A stretch of DNA of 64,000 nt, taken from Ascaphus truei (lineage: Eukaryota > Chordata > Amphibia > Anura > Ascaphidae). Both the position numbers and the translations under genes were made by a program. The stretch spans positions 76,852,159 through 76,916,158 of the forward strand of contig CM071573.1 in NCBI GenBank assembly GCA_036426205.1. Reading direction: 5' to 3'. The notes under the pieces are model-generated. The model was given only the letters and a program-made list of their open reading frames with translations. It searched no databases and was not told the origin of the DNA. This document shows positions 1-11,284 of the stretch, in pieces. Each line of letters begins with the position of its first letter. Within the stretch, counting starts at the first letter, position 1.

Positions 1-499
1 AACAATTATTGAATTCTGCTTTACCCAATTAGCACGTTGCAGTTGAATTTTTTTTATGCGAGATGCATACGAAGCACAGCCAGTTACAAAGAAAAGAAGT
101 TCCTTTCTAGCACTTAATTTGTCTTATTACGCTTGGGTATGGTGCTCTGTGCTGACCTGCGGATATATCTTAATGTTACTCATGAAACGGGTATAAAAAA
201 ATTCAGCCAAGAATGAAAATAATTGGGTAGAATAAACAAAGAGAAAAAAAAAAATACAACAATTCAAGCAGACATGCAAAATCCTATAAGAAATCCATAC
301 TGTAAGAAAGTACTGCACAATTGTAGTATCACAAGTAATTAAAAAGGATAATAGCATTTTCCCAAATCACCTCTTTGCTGGAAGAAAAGGTGCTACAGTA
401 TATAGTAGTAGAGGTAGGTGAACTTTTCACCGGAGTTCACAAACCCGGCAAAATTTGCTGTTTTCTTGCCATTTTGTTTGTGAAAAGAAAAGTTGAATT
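1..499. other. No gene seen; AT-rich sequence
   Basis: AT-rich sequence up to the first LINE relic. Short open frames only, none with recognisable protein features. The last 100 bases contain repeated short words around CCGG and GCAAAATTTG that may be the edge of an older repeat, but I cannot name it. Confidence 0.5.
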
Positions 500-509
500 C
501 CTCATAAAA

Positions 510-1355
510 TTTGCCCGGTTCCACGAGTCACATTCAGAACGTTTCTAAAACCTGTCGCTTTTTCCTCCGCAGTATTACAAAGATACATCCTTTCTTCTGT
601 TGCTCGACTGCAAAAACTCTGACACAGACCCTCATTCTCTCCCGTCTTGACTACTGTAACCTCCTACTGTCCGGCCTTCCTGCCTATCACCAGTCTCCCA
701 TTCAATCATCCTACATGCTGCTAACAGAATCACTCTGCTCTTTCCTAAATCTGTCTCAGCATCTCCCCTGCTGAAATACCTCTTCTGGCTTCCCATCAAA
801 TCCCGCATCTCACACTCAATTCTACCTCACTTTTAAAGCTTTACATTCTTCTGCTCCTCCTTACATCTCGGCCCTAATTTTACGCTATACACCATCCCAA
901 CTCTTGCATTCTGCTAAAGGATGTCTTCTCTCTACCCATTTTGTATCTAAAGCCCTCTCCCGCCTTAAACCTTTCTAACTCACTGACCCACACCTCTGGA
1001 ATGCCCTTCCTCTCAATATCCGACAAGCACCCGCTCTATTCAAAACACAGCTGCTTAAGAAAGCATAAGTGTAGCTCTATGAGTGATAGTTTTTCACCGC
1101 ATACATAAACCTTGGCTCCTTGCAGACGCACTTACCAGAATGCCCTCCTACTGTCTCTGTATGTCCTTTCTACCAACCAATTAGATTGTAAGCTCTTCGG
1201 AGCTGGGACTCCTTTTCCTACATTGTACTTTTATGTCTGAAGCACTTCTCCCCTTTATGTGTTATTTATATTATTTGTTATCTACTGTATATGATTGTCA
1301 CATGTATTACTGCTGTGAAGCGGTATATAATAAAGACATGCATACATACTGTACA
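510..1355 (+). mobile_element. L2-type LINE, 3' portion (reverse transcriptase C-terminus and 3' UTR)
   Basis: Degenerate 3' end of a non-LTR retrotransposon. The frame from 511 gives an L2-clade reverse transcriptase segment, including SKTCRFFLRSI and SRLDYCNLLLSGLP (thumb region after the YADD site). Frames then break, but the C-terminal reading (LWNALPLNI at about 998-1024) continues with stops and shifts. The 3' UTR has the words TTAGATTGTAAGCTCTTCGGAGC (in pieces), TTTTATGTCTGAAGCACTT, a GCGGTATATAATAAAGACAT end and an ACATAC-type tail. The same tail recurs at 9380-9541 and 56586-56775 (+) and at 13590-13675 and 61318-61970 (-). It is a dead, 5'-truncated copy with no intact ORF. The clade is assigned from remembered L2 motifs, not from a search. 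Confidence 0.8.
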
Positions 1356-1530
1356 TGTGATCTTCCTTTAAATATCAAACTGGGTTCAAAGAGATTTAAA
1401 CAAATTGACAAAAATGTAATTTATTTTTTTACAAATTTCGAAAAAAATTGATTCTGAATTTTGGACCGGCGAAAAAACTCAAAGTCTGTTAAATTGCAAT
1501 TTGAAAAACAAAACAACATTGCATATTACT

Positions 1531-2190
1531 GTTATGTAGCTTTGGACTTGGGGCGCTAGGTACGGTGCATGTCAGGTACTGGCATGCAGTGGAATTCCGG
1601 GCAGCCTCTAGTGTTGTACATGATAAGGATGAGCACTGGAATGTGGTCATGCACCAATATGCCGCCATGTAGATTTGGACTGGGTCAGCAAGCAGGTTTT
1701 GCCAAACAAACACAAAGTCCAACTTAACCAAAGAGAACATTTATTGAATAGAGCTTCAAGAGATTAACTTCACCAGGTCAGTCCAGTCCCGGGCCTGGCT
1801 GTCCAGTGGCACAGTTATGTGATGTTTGAGGGTTGGCGAGTGGAGGCTTATCCCTTTTGTTAAGTTAGGCAAATCCCTTTCAATTCAGTTGAGACAGAGG
1901 GCTATTGTTTCTAAACCCCTGAACTCACAGATCACCGTTTGCTTCGGTTCTCCAGTAGAATGGTTCTCTATTTAATCCAAAGACCTAGCTGGGCAGTGGA
2001 AGCAATCCGCTGGTTACTGCTGATACTGTTTTACCTTCTGGTTGTTCCTACCAAGTCTAGAGTTATCTCCTCTTTTATACTCTCAGCCTCAGGTACTCCC
2101 CCATCCTTCAACCACTTTAGCTCACACTAGGGAGGGGCTATATAGTGGAAATGGAAGGTTAATCCTATAATATCCAAATGACTGAACATA
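1531..2190 (-). mobile_element. Candidate solo LTR (minus strand)
   Basis: The segment has the order expected of an LTR read on the minus strand: a TATA-like CTATATAG (2138-2145), then about 390 bases downstream an AATAAA signal (complement of TTTATT at 1740-1745). No clear terminal TG/CA inverted ends or target-site duplication were found, so the boundaries are approximate. It could instead be another Pol II-driven repeat. Confidence 0.35.
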
Positions 2191-2504
2191 CATACATATA
2201 TATAATTTTTTTGTGATTTGAACAAATCCTATTCCACCGAATACGATTATTCAGCTTCATATTTTCATAAAAGTGTCTCCATTTTTGTCACAATATATAA
2301 GCACAGAGAATATTCATGTCAAAACAGAACATGACAGCAAATCATTTTGTAAATTGCACTAAATGATAGGGGTGTGTGATCACATATGTCAATCATCTTT
2401 GAATACCTAAATATACATTTTTATCTGAGTACCTTTCTTTAAAAATCAACCTCTATGCATAAATGCCTTTATTTATACATGCCTGTTCTTCAAAAGTAAA
2501 TGTA
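2191..2504. other. No feature recognised
   Basis: AT-rich unique-looking sequence between the candidate LTR and the next LINE relic; no coding or structural signal seen. Confidence 0.4.
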
Positions 2505-3480
2505 TGTAGAATAGCACCAACCAGTTAAGCAGCGCTTTACAATACTTGCAATACAATAACGATACAGAGAATATAATATAGATGGGATAAAGGCATCAAC
2601 AAAAAAATGTATTATTGGGAGAGAGGAGTTCCTGCCCTAAAGAGCTTACCATCGAATTAGCTTGTGGGGAGAATAACAGAAATAGGAGCATTTATTAGAG
2701 TGTATAGAACAGGGGTGGCCAACTCTAGTCCTCAATGGTGACCAACAGGTTAGGCTTTAAGGATATCCCTGTTGTTGACTAAGCCACCTTTGCTGAAGCA
2801 GGCATATCCTTGAAATCTGATTGGTGGCCCTTAATGACTGGCGTTGGTCACCCTTGGAATAGAGCATATTGTAGTTCAGTGAGTAAATACTTCATTAAAC
2901 AGAATTTTCAGATTCATTTTGAAGTTAGAGAGAGACGGACGTTAAGGGGAAGAGAGTTCCAGAGGTAGGAAGCAGCAATGTTGCGTAAAATATTAAGGCG
3001 AGTAGACAACAATACAGAAGAGTCAAATATGTCACCTAACCAATGGGCTTTGGGAACTGGATGGATAGTAATGTTACAGACTGGGTAGGAGAGGGCACAA
3101 TGGGGCTTGATTTGGGTGGGATTCTAAGCATCTTAGTGCCAGACATATATAATTTGAGAGGTCTTCATGAGGTTGGTGTGGATTAACACAGTCATGTGTC
3201 ATCAGCATGTTGGTGATACATGAAGCCAAATTATTAAATAAGGTCACAATTGGAGAGTATATAGAGAGAACACGGGAGAGGTCCCAGAACTGAGCCTTGA
3301 TGTACACCAACCGATAGATCAACAGAGGAAGAAGAGCTAGAAACAGTTGCAGTACACTAAAGGAACAATAAGAAAGGTATGAAGAAATCAAGGCTGCCCC
3401 AATTAAACACCAAGTGTGAAAAAGTGGATGGCCAATGGCAGGTGAAGAACAAGGAGGAGAAGGGAGTAAAGTCTTTGGGA
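2505..3480 (-). mobile_element. L2-like LINE relic, minus strand, interrupted by a hAT-like element
   Basis: Read on the minus strand, 2940-2965 encodes YLWNSLPL, the conserved C-terminal LWNSLP motif of L2/CR1 reverse transcriptases. The region 2620-2700 is an L2-type 3' UTR (GTAAGCTCTTTAGGGCAGG read on minus). A foldback element (2710-2856) separates the two. The part beyond 2970 has no clear coding match but lies in the expected 5' direction and looks like repeat DNA; its membership is inferred. The element is inactive: no frame is maintained. Confidence 0.55.
2710..2856. mobile_element. hAT-like foldback element
   Basis: Starts CAGGGGTGGCCAACTC and ends GTTGGTCACCCTTG, with arms that pair over most of the length. 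Flanks GTATAGAA and GAATAGAG match at 6 of 8 positions, consistent with an aged 8-bp hAT target duplication. It is a member of the family described at 61971-62153 and sits inside the LINE relic. Confidence 0.7.
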
Positions 3481-4485
3481 TTTAGTGATGTGTAAGTGGT
3501 TTGCTACTTTGGGGATGTTTCAATGAATAATGAGAGAACCTGATTGGAAGGGGTCCAGTAGAGCACAGGAGCTGAGGAAAGAAAACACAGGAAGACACAC
3601 AATGTCCAAAAGTTTAAAGGTAAAAGGCAGGAGAGAAAGAGAGCAATAAAATGACAATTTAAAAATGATGACTTCCGATGGTTTGTAGTAAATTATATTC
3701 AAATATCAATAATGTTAAGGTAACATTATGGGTCCCCGTTGCAGGACTGTAGATTAGTAAATGACTTGTTGAATCAACATTATGGGTTGAAAAGCTTCCT
3801 ACTTTTTTACACCACAAAGGTCAACAAAACTGAATCTTTAGAATGACATTGAAATAACATTGAACACAAAATGTTATTATTCCGTCTGCTTAAGCAGAAG
3901 CATCTTTTAAAATGCATGAAACGCGAAGTCCGTATTATAATGGCAAACGCTTTTCTTGCGTTTATGGTAGATATTATAATTAGAAATTCTGGTTGTATGT
4001 GTTTATTTTTTGCTTTTACCAATGTTTTCATGTTTTTTTCAGTGTGAACATCAGAAAGGGTAACCCCACCTCTAGACATATTTAAATTCAGCGTTTATCT
4101 GGGAATTTGTTCTTGTTTCCACACATCCTTTTAGTTACGTTTGAATCTCATCTGTGGCCGGGGTGTTAAGAGGTCAAATTACAGTAATAAAGAAATGATG
4201 CTCCAAAACCTAAAACCAGAATCCCTAATTACAATCCATCTCAAGGTCCCTGTTTCTTAGGACTATCGTCAAAAACATGAAAAATTATTTGAAAATACTA
4301 AACATAGTGTTATCATTAGTTAGGGCAAGGGCAGGATGGAGAAATAGTTTTGTTAATGTTGAAGAGGAGGTAAAGAGAACAAGAGTTGGCACCATTTTGG
4401 AGTTTTGAAGTGTGTAAGAATGTTGCCAGTATTGAAGGGAAAAAGTTACTTGAATGTTGACAATGATATTCAAATATGAAACAAA
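3481..4485. other. No gene seen; one GAAACGCG motif
   Basis: About 1 kb of AT-rich sequence. A GCAT/ATGC stem (3900-3925 region) precedes GAAACGCG at 3918, resembling the Penelope-like ends elsewhere, but the CTGANGA half of a hammerhead core is absent. Short minus-strand frames here carry no recognisable domains. Confidence 0.4.
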
Positions 4486-4488
4486 CTC

Positions 4489-4516
4489 ACTGTGTGTGTG
4501 TGTGTGTGTGTGTGTC
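4489..4516. repeat. (TG)n microsatellite
   Basis: Uninterrupted TG dinucleotides, about 13 units. Confidence 0.95.
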
Positions 4517-4625
4517 AGATGCATTGTAAGGAACCCCAACTCTCTCTAATAGCGCGTCTGAGTTCAGATGCATTGTAAGGAACCCCAACCTTCTCTAATA
4601 TTGCTGAGATCAGATGTATTGTAAT
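4517..4625. repeat. Tandem repeat of about 48 bp, two full units plus a partial
   Basis: CAGATGCATTGTAAGGAACC begins units at 4518 and 4566, and CAGATGTATTGTAA begins a third, diverged unit at 4612. Each is followed by TCTCTAATA-type sequence. No coding reading. Confidence 0.8.
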
Positions 4626-5020
4626 TTCTTCTGTATTTGGCACTACTAAAATGGCAAGGAACCCTTTAAGGATGCCTTAAGAATCCCTGTTGAAAGACGC
4701 TTGTCTAGATGCCCAAGGAGCCAGCAACTTAAAGCACAAATATAATTAAAACAAAAAACACAACCTTACCATTTCCTATAGTAGTATATAGACGTGTGCT
4801 CTGTGTATATCTGTGGATGTGTGGGTGAGCATGTCCAAATAAGAGTATGTCTGTGTATAATAGGCCCTTTCCTATATGTATCTGTGATCACCTTTGTGGG
4901 TATATCACAGTTTATAAATATCAGTGTTAATATATACCTACTGTGTGTGTATCAATGTATGTTAGGGAAATGCAGTGCAGTGGGCAAAATCCTTTGATTG
5001 CAGTCAGTCTTCCGGCACTC
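4626..5020. other. No feature recognised
   Basis: Mixed-composition sequence with TGTG/TATG-rich words (4795-4960); nothing gene-like. Confidence 0.4.
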
Positions 5021-5023
5021 AGT

Positions 5024-5053
5024 CACGTGATCGATTGGCGTATTGATCACGTG
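5024..5053. repeat. Short inverted repeat with two E-boxes
   Basis: CACGTGATC (5024-5032) and GATCACGTG (5045-5053) pair perfectly around a 12-base loop. Each arm contains the palindromic E-box CACGTG. Confidence 0.8.
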
Positions 5054-5278
5054 CTCATGGGCAGAGACCCCACCAGGACATGAACGGAAGTGGAGAATAC
5101 CCCACTACCATCCAGTCACATTCACCTCTCCATTAGAAAAGATACATAAATCATTCATGTACTTTTACCACAAGTATCTTATCTATAATTCTGATCTATA
5201 TATAGCCATGCCATCTGTGCTACTAGTTTGCTTCCCTCCTGGCAGTAAGCCCTGGTATAAGCAGGCCTTGCCAGTAGT

Positions 5279-5967
5279 TGTTATGGTGTTTTCCCCCTCC
5301 TTGGTACTGCACTTGTGTGAAAGCGGGAGGCAGTGACATCAGGCCTAGGCATGACCAATCATGAGACAGACCTGGTGCCCTCCTCCTGGCTGTACTTAAG
5401 GGCAGGTGCCTCCCAAATTTAGCAGTGCCCTTTCCCACTTGAGAAAGGCAGGTCACACATTGGAGAGGCTGATTATTGGGCCTTCTCCAGTCCTCATCCC
5501 TTCGCGGGAGAGTGTGTGTGGACCATACCTCTGCCTCTGCTAGAGAGGCAGGGAAGAGCTAGAACGGCTGCGGGTGCCCTCGGCCTGTAGTGACGATCCA
5601 GGGACCATCCTTCAGTGGTAGCTGAGAGTTACTGCATTGGATTGAAGCCTGACTTGTTACTGTGCTGTACAGAAGAGATAATAATCTGTTCCTGTTGTTA
5701 TACCTTGTGTCTGGTGCGTGATCTTACTGGGGGGAGAGGTAGTCAGTTCTACCGTGGGAGATCACCTTCAGTTCCCTGGAGCCTACGGCAGATGGAGACG
5801 CTGCACTGCTAAAGAGATACTGTATGTAGGGTATGAACCCCAGAAGCCTGATCCTGTGTCCCCACTACCACCGGCGGACGGCTCAGCCTTCCTGTTACAG
5901 CAGATAGCATGCACCACACGACCAGTAATGGCCAAATCTCCCACCAGCAGAGGGAAAAACTGTTACA
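5279..5967 (+). mobile_element. Candidate solo LTR
   Basis: Begins TGTTATGGTG and ends CTGTTACA, so it has TG...CA ends, a length typical of Ty3/gypsy or retroviral-type LTRs (about 690 bp), and pyrimidine-rich U3-like sequence. The flanks (GTAGT and TATAG) do not match, so a target-site duplication is not shown. Internal frames of 60-85 codons lack domain features and are not genes. Confidence 0.45.
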
Positions 5968-5990
5968 TATAGTTTAATAATATACCAGTT

Positions 5991-6139
5991 ACTCGTCTCA
6001 ATGATAATTTAGAGAACAAAGGCAGCAGCTAAAATACAGATGTAACTCTGTGGCTGTCAAACCTGTAAAACCCTCATCTGGATGGAATTACTGGGACAGC
6101 TAATTAATGTGTAAGATCCATTCTTATATAGCATCCTAG
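5991..6139 (+). repeat. Dispersed repeat, copy 1, 5' part
   Basis: Shares ordered blocks with 7781-7925: GTTACTCGTCT, AATGATAATTTAG, CTCATCTGGAT and GGGACAGCTAATT. The copy is broken at GCATCCTAG (6131-6139) and resumes at 6644. Confidence 0.7.
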
Positions 6140-6643
6140 AAGGGCTAGCGTGGACCAGGAATACGCAGGAATGGCATCCGGCACTTATATTAGCAGTAAG
6201 AGCGGGCAGTTCCATATTGTCCTCAGGACAGGTGTCCCACCCATGGAGAAAAGTGACAGGACAGAAAGTATGTCCAATAGTGACTGTATTACTGTGCACG
6301 ATCTACAGTATGTACTGTGTGTATATCTATATCTATATATATCTATATCTATATATATATCTATATATAGATATATATATATATATATGTATATATATAG
6401 TACTATATAGTATAGTATATAGTACTACCTGATTATTCTTTGACCCATGAATTTTATGTTCCACATAATGGGGTGCATTCAATACCCCCTTGACACTCTC
6501 AGGCCAGAGTGGAGAATAGCCAAAATGCACTGCAGGTACAGACAATGTGGGTGGTATACCTGTCAGTGCCTTTCGAAGTCACGTCCCACAATACCTTGAG
6601 TCTGCTGAGAGTTACTGCACTTTTTTTTTCGGACTCTAGCACT
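6140..6643. mobile_element. Unclassified insertion splitting a dispersed repeat
   Basis: Relative to the intact copy at 7781-7980, about 500 bases are inserted between GCATCCTAG (6131) and GCATCCTTAG (6644), which look like a target-site duplication of about 7 bp. The insert contains an ATCT/AT microsatellite. It has no clear terminal inverted repeat or coding capacity, so its class is unknown. Confidence 0.45.
6318..6424. repeat. AT/ATCT microsatellite
   Basis: Runs of TATATC and TATATA with an inverted GATA stretch; strongly self-complementary and the cause of the Ile/Tyr-rich reading frames there. Confidence 0.9.
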
Positions 6644-6745
6644 GCATCCTTAGTTATCCCATAACACATCAATCAACATTTTAAGTAATCACATTTAAGT
6701 AATCACATTTACTGTAAGTAATCACATTTAAGCAATCTGTATGTT
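6644..6745 (+). repeat. Dispersed repeat, copy 1, 3' part, with short tandem units
   Basis: Resumes the repeat seen at 7927-7980 (TTATCC/TTATTC, AACACA, TCAACATTTTA). It then expands four near-identical AAGTAATCACATTT units at 6683-6737, whereas the other copy has one. Confidence 0.65.
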
Positions 6746-7554
6746 GCATCCTTAGCAACAGATCTGATGACAAAACTTGAAAATGAGAAACAAGTTTGTC
6801 CGGCTTCAATTAAAGAAAGGATGTGATTGAATGTAAATGAGACACTAAATATTGGGTCCCAGCATGATGCAAACTCCTTGTCATTTTTTGAACCATTAGA
6901 GCAGTGAAGAAGATCACCCCCTTTTCTGGTATGACGTACCTTGTATGTCCTAGGGCCCCTAGGCTGCTGGTGCCTATGAGATGCAGGATACATTTTGGAG
7001 CTGTCAAAGAGTTTAGAAACATCACGTGTTGGCATTAGCAGCTATAAGTGGCAGATGACACAATTAACCCCATGGCAGCCAGATGGACCAGCAGTCGAGA
7101 GGTTAACATATGTGCTTACAAAATAAATGCCTTGTCTGACTCCTCTGGCAATGCATTGTCAGCTCCTCTATTTAAAAAAAGGGGTTGCATGTTAAATATG
7201 AACTGTGATGTGAAAAAAATGACCTATTCCAATAACTGACCTCATGATGCTGGCTTAATAACAATGCAAAGCGAAACAAGTGCACTAAAACAGCACTGTG
7301 CTGTTATACGCGTGCCACTGACAATCTCAGTTCCACGTAGAAAAAGGCCAAAGTAACATCAATATGTTAGTAAGTAACATGACAATGGCTTGATCCACAG
7401 GTGATGCATGAGGCTGAGCTTTGGAAACAGACCTATTTCTAACCTGTAATCATCAGCTTCTTCTGCAGACAAATGGTTTACGGTATACATTATTGTTGAC
7501 AGCGGTGCAGCTGTCTACTTATTACAATAGGAAAATGTACTTAAACACGGGCTC
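6746..7554. other. No gene seen
   Basis: Non-repetitive sequence. The open frame at 6709-7035 (minus) has no recognisable motifs. AAGCGAAACAAGTGC near 7270 faintly resembles the GAAAC ends of other elements here. Confidence 0.4.
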
Positions 7555-7722
7555 TCCCGAGCAGGGCCCTAATTACCTCTCTGTATCTGCTTGTGCATGT
7601 TTGTCCTCGCCCTGGCCTGTATGTAACGGTTTATGTTTTTGTAATATACATAACTCTGTACCCCATTGTACAGTGCTACGGAATATGTTGGCGCTTCACA
7701 AATAAACCATAATAATAATAAT
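7555..7722 (+). mobile_element. LINE or SINE 3' end with (TAA)n tail
   Basis: The block ending GCTACGGAATATGTTGGCGC, followed by an A/T stretch and (TAA)n-like tail, has the form of a non-LTR element 3' terminus in which the end sequence is the reverse transcriptase recognition site. A related end (GCGCGGTGGAATATGTTGCGG) occurs at 36980-37005. No coding region is retained. Confidence 0.6.
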
Positions 7723-7780
7723 AGTTAGAAAGGTTGTCTTATCTTATCTATACAGTGCACGTGCTCTATAATGTCCTAAT

Positions 7781-7980
7781 ATGACAGTTACTCGTCTGAA
7801 TGATAATTTAGCAAGGGGAGAAGTTAAAATCCGAATGTAACTGTCATTCTCAATTTTGATGTACTCTCATCTGGATTCAATCATTGGGACAGCTAATTTA
7901 TGCATAAAAACAATTCTTAGACGGAATCCTGGTTATTCTATAACACAAATCACTCAACATTTTAGGCAATCAAATTGATA
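7781..7980 (+). repeat. Dispersed repeat, copy 2 (uninterrupted)
   Basis: Intact reference copy of the repeat at 5991-6139 plus 6644-6700. It supplies the empty site showing that 6140-6643 is an insertion. Confidence 0.7.
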
Positions 7981-8558
7981 AAATATGAAGAAGAAGAAAA
8001 TCTCTTTTTTAAAGCATCTTGTACAAAAATAGCCCTTTATTCATATCTCTAACCAATCATGTATTGCCTATGTCTTGACAAGTACAATTCCTAATTTACA
8101 CCATAATCTTTACCATCTGAGCCTTTTCAAAGTTTCCATTTTTGTCTCAAAGATTCCTGACATATTACTACAATTTTCAATGAAGATAATATAGGTTATT
8201 GTTCACAGGACAAAGGTTGGTTTACGCTCTACTTTGTTTCAAAGTCTATTCAGATATTAGGCCAAAATCGAAAAGAAAAAAAAACTGTTTTCCAAGATTT
8301 TATTGGAATTGAAATCCTTAACTGCACTGCAGCTTTTGACCAGACAATGTTATGAGGAAGAATGGCACAAAATATAAAACATAGCATAGTCTCTGCAATA
8401 TTTCCTGAAATAATGAAATCACATTGTTGGAGACACACGTGATAGAAATATAATGATAGTGTTTTGAATCCTAAATTATTTTATGCTTTGGATTAACCAC
8501 TTTAACTGAAAGGAGGAATTACACAATGGTAATGGAACTCCAACAACAAGAAACTGTG
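7981..8558. other. No gene seen
   Basis: AT-rich, non-repetitive; nothing recognised on either strand. Confidence 0.4.
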
Positions 8559-8560
8559 AG

Positions 8561-8741
8561 GGTAATTTATCAAAGTCTCACGGATACAAAATGTGGATAA
8601 AATTGGGGCAAAAAAAAAACTGCCTTAAAATTAACAGACAGAAGAAAAATCCATTGATTCAATGGCAATGTTTTTGGTAAATCTATTACAGTTTTTTTGC
8701 CCCCGTTTTGCAGGTGCAAGGCTGGTAAATGACCCCTAGAT
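8561..8741. mobile_element. Foldback (MITE-like) element
   Basis: Termini GGGTAATTTATCA and TGGTAAATGACCC are inverted. Internal arms GGGCAAAAAAAAAACTG (8604 on) and CAGTTTTTTTGCCCC (to 8704) also pair, so most of the segment folds on itself. No coding capacity. Superfamily not assigned. Confidence 0.6.
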
Positions 8742-9378
8742 GACAAATTAAGAATTTAATCAAATACAATATATTCTTATAAAATATTAAATTTTGACGC
8801 TCAATAATAATTTTTAACGACACCGGCTGCAGATATGGCTTGTACGCAAATACATTTGAAAATAAGGACGTACCAAATGTATACTAACCATTTTCTCTTA
8901 TGCTGTACCTGCCACATTATCCTATTGTCAACATGTGTTAGATGGAAAATATAGTCAATAAACTCCCTGAATCACTGCATTTTGTTTACAAGCTTTGACG
9001 CAAAAGAGAAGCACCTCGTACATCCTGATGTGTTGTGGGTTGGAAACGACAACTATTCCAGAATGCTTTCAGAAGAACATCATGTTTATTTAGTTATTCT
9101 TTATTTTTTCTAGACATGTATTCATTCAAGATTTGTAATATAATTTTTAATGATGAGATAAAACAATTCCATTCATGCAGCATAATCCTGTTGATTAATA
9201 TTAAATGATTGTGTTATTTTGCTTGTGTTATTAATAAGCAGGAGCACAAACCATTACGAAAGAAAACTGATATTATCCAACTATTATTTAGACTTTTGTA
9301 ACTAACTGGTAGAAGGCAAAAGGGAACACCTTGTGGATACCAATTCTCTTCCTAGAGGGTCAACAATGGATTGCAACA
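8742..9378. other. No gene seen
   Basis: AT-rich unique sequence without recognisable features. Confidence 0.4.
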
Positions 9379-9379
9379 C

Positions 9380-9541
9380 TCCCTTTCTTAATGTTACTTT
9401 TATGTCTGAAGCACGTATTCGCCCTTATATGTTATAATATTACAGTATATCCCGTGTATTATGCTGTGAAGCGTGCTTTGTACCTGGATGGTGCTATATA
9501 AATAAAGGTATACAGTACATACACACATACTGTACATACAT
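9380..9541 (+). mobile_element. L2-type LINE 3' UTR fragment
   Basis: Carries the same 3' words as the L2 relic at 510-1355 (TTACTTTTATGTCTGAAGCAC, in pieces, and GGTGCTATATAAATAAAGGTA) and ends in an ACATAC-type tail. Only the UTR is present. Confidence 0.75.
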
Positions 9542-9644
9542 ACAACACAAGCAGCCTAGCTGCTATTCTCAGAAGCTAGTTATAGACTCTTTCCAGGCAC
9601 AAGGGGACTTTGGCAAAGAGTGTTTGTCTCACTGTATTTGTATT

Positions 9645-9900
9645 TATAAAAATGTTTTACCAGGAAGTAATACATTGAGAGTTACCTCTCGTTTTCAAGT
9701 ATGTCCTGGGCATACTGTAGAGTTACAGTATAACAATGCGTTTATACATTAAAAGAACAGGGTTATACAGTCAATTCACAGACATTTCATGGACAGATAG
9801 AGTTGGAAAATTGGGAATAGGGGATAAAGGCCTGGTGAGTTTCAGATTGAAATAGAGAAGCTTTAACATCAGTGAACGGCAGCAAACGGCTCACATCCTT
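9645..9900. repeat. Probable dispersed repeat
   Basis: ATGTTTTACCAGGAAG, CTCTCGTTTTCAAG and TATGTCCTGGGCA form a block I recognise as a common amphibian interspersed repeat, from memory only. No second copy in the window confirms it. Confidence 0.4.
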
Positions 9901-9904
9901 TGGC

Positions 9905-10930
9905 TGCCCGTAGGCTGTGCCAAAGGCTGTCCGCCTTTGGGGCGACGCAGATGTAGACTGAAGGGGTTACGATTAAATGCAGCTGCGAATACAAAGTTCT
10001 ATGTGTCCTCTTGGCTCATTAAAATTCCAGTGGGTGGGGTTGATGTTCCACAAAGTACAAGCAAATGTTATAACCCTTAGCATGCTGGTCCTGTGCAGAG
10101 GGGGAGCAGCTCTTGGGGAGCCCCATCAGAGCCTGTTGTTTCTATATTATATCATATAAAGTATAATGTGTGCAGTCAGAAATATGCTCCTGCATCTCAT
10201 ATGTACACATAGGGCACACAATGTATGCAAAGATGTTGCTTCCTTTATACAAGTGGCTTACTAACACTGCCTCATGCATAGCAAACGCCTACACTGGCCA
10301 TTCAATTGAGGAAGGATCAATTATGGTAAAAGTAATTTTCCACTTGTTTTCCCAGCCATTAAATGCATGTTTCTGCAAAGACAGGCTATCCATTTGGTTG
10401 TCACATTGGAAGATGGTACAGATATGACCTATGTGAAGCTATTACATTTTTTTTTTTACAATTCCCTTTAGATTAAGGAACCAATTTTGAACCTATATAA
10501 TTAAACCGGGACGGAATCACAGTGTTAAAGGTAAGATATATGGAAATAGATATCTGACAAGATAACACCAGACAACCCAGGAACTGTTGGTGTTTTCCAA
10601 TAAACGACAAATATAATTACAGATAGCACAAACATGTGGCTAATGTACAAAATAATTCAGTATTTTCCCCCAAATCATAAATAAATTCAATAACATTCAT
10701 TTTAAACTAACATTAACTTATTGAAGAATCGTGGAAAGTCAGCAAACACCATTTAAATGTGCTGGGTAATGACTTATGAATATTACTTTATTTATTTTTC
10801 ACAATTGAAAAACATTGATTTTTTTTTCTCACGTTGCAGTATATATTCCAGGACGTTTAGATTTTTCAGCATTTTCTGTTAAATTGCTCAGGCTGTCAAT
10901 CCAGACCAAATTCCAGCTTGTATACAGTAG
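9905..10930. other. No gene seen
   Basis: Two short forward frames (9977-10159, 10170-10427) show no motifs or initiation context and are treated as chance. Otherwise AT-rich unique DNA. Confidence 0.4.
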
Positions 10931-10934
10931 TATA

Positions 10935-11028
10935 GCTGGCCAACAACAGTCTTCAAGGGCCACCAACAGGTCAGGTTTTCAGGATATCCCTGCTACAGCA
11001 CAGGTGGCTCAATCAGTGGCTCAGTCTT
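10935..11028. mobile_element. hAT-like foldback element, left half only
   Basis: Matches the left arm of the family (GGCCAACAACAGTC, CACCAACAGGTCAGG, CAGCACAGGTGGCTCAATC) and stops at GGCTCAGTC, the family's central hairpin, so the right arm is missing. Confidence 0.75.
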
Positions 11029-11074
11029 GATGTATTAAATATATAACCTTTATAAACAGACTCAAGCTCTAGAA

Positions 11075-11279
11075 CAGGGGTGGGCAGTTCCCGTCCACAA
11101 GGGCCACCAACAGGTCAGGTTTTCAGGATAGCCCTGCTTCAGCACAGGTGGCTTAATCAGTCTCTGCTTCAGCATAGGTGGCTCAATCAGTGGCTCAATC
11201 AATTGAGCCACCTTTGCTGAAGCAGGGATATCCTGAAAATCTGTTGGTGGCCCTGGAGAACTGGAGATGACCACCTCTG
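11075..11279. mobile_element. hAT-like foldback element with internal duplication
   Basis: CAGGGGTGGGCAGTTCC at the left and GATGACCACCTCTG at the right. The arms pair through GGTGGCTCAATCAG and GATTGAGCCACC-type sequence. The left arm contains a second copy of CTGCTTCAGCA..GGTGGCT, a local tandem gain. No transposase; non-autonomous. Confidence 0.8.
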
Positions 11280-11284
11280 CAGTA

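Noticed and set aside
5279..5967. Complete LTR retrotransposon or provirus
   Set aside because: No gag, protease, polymerase or envelope reading next to it and no second LTR; only a candidate solo LTR remains.
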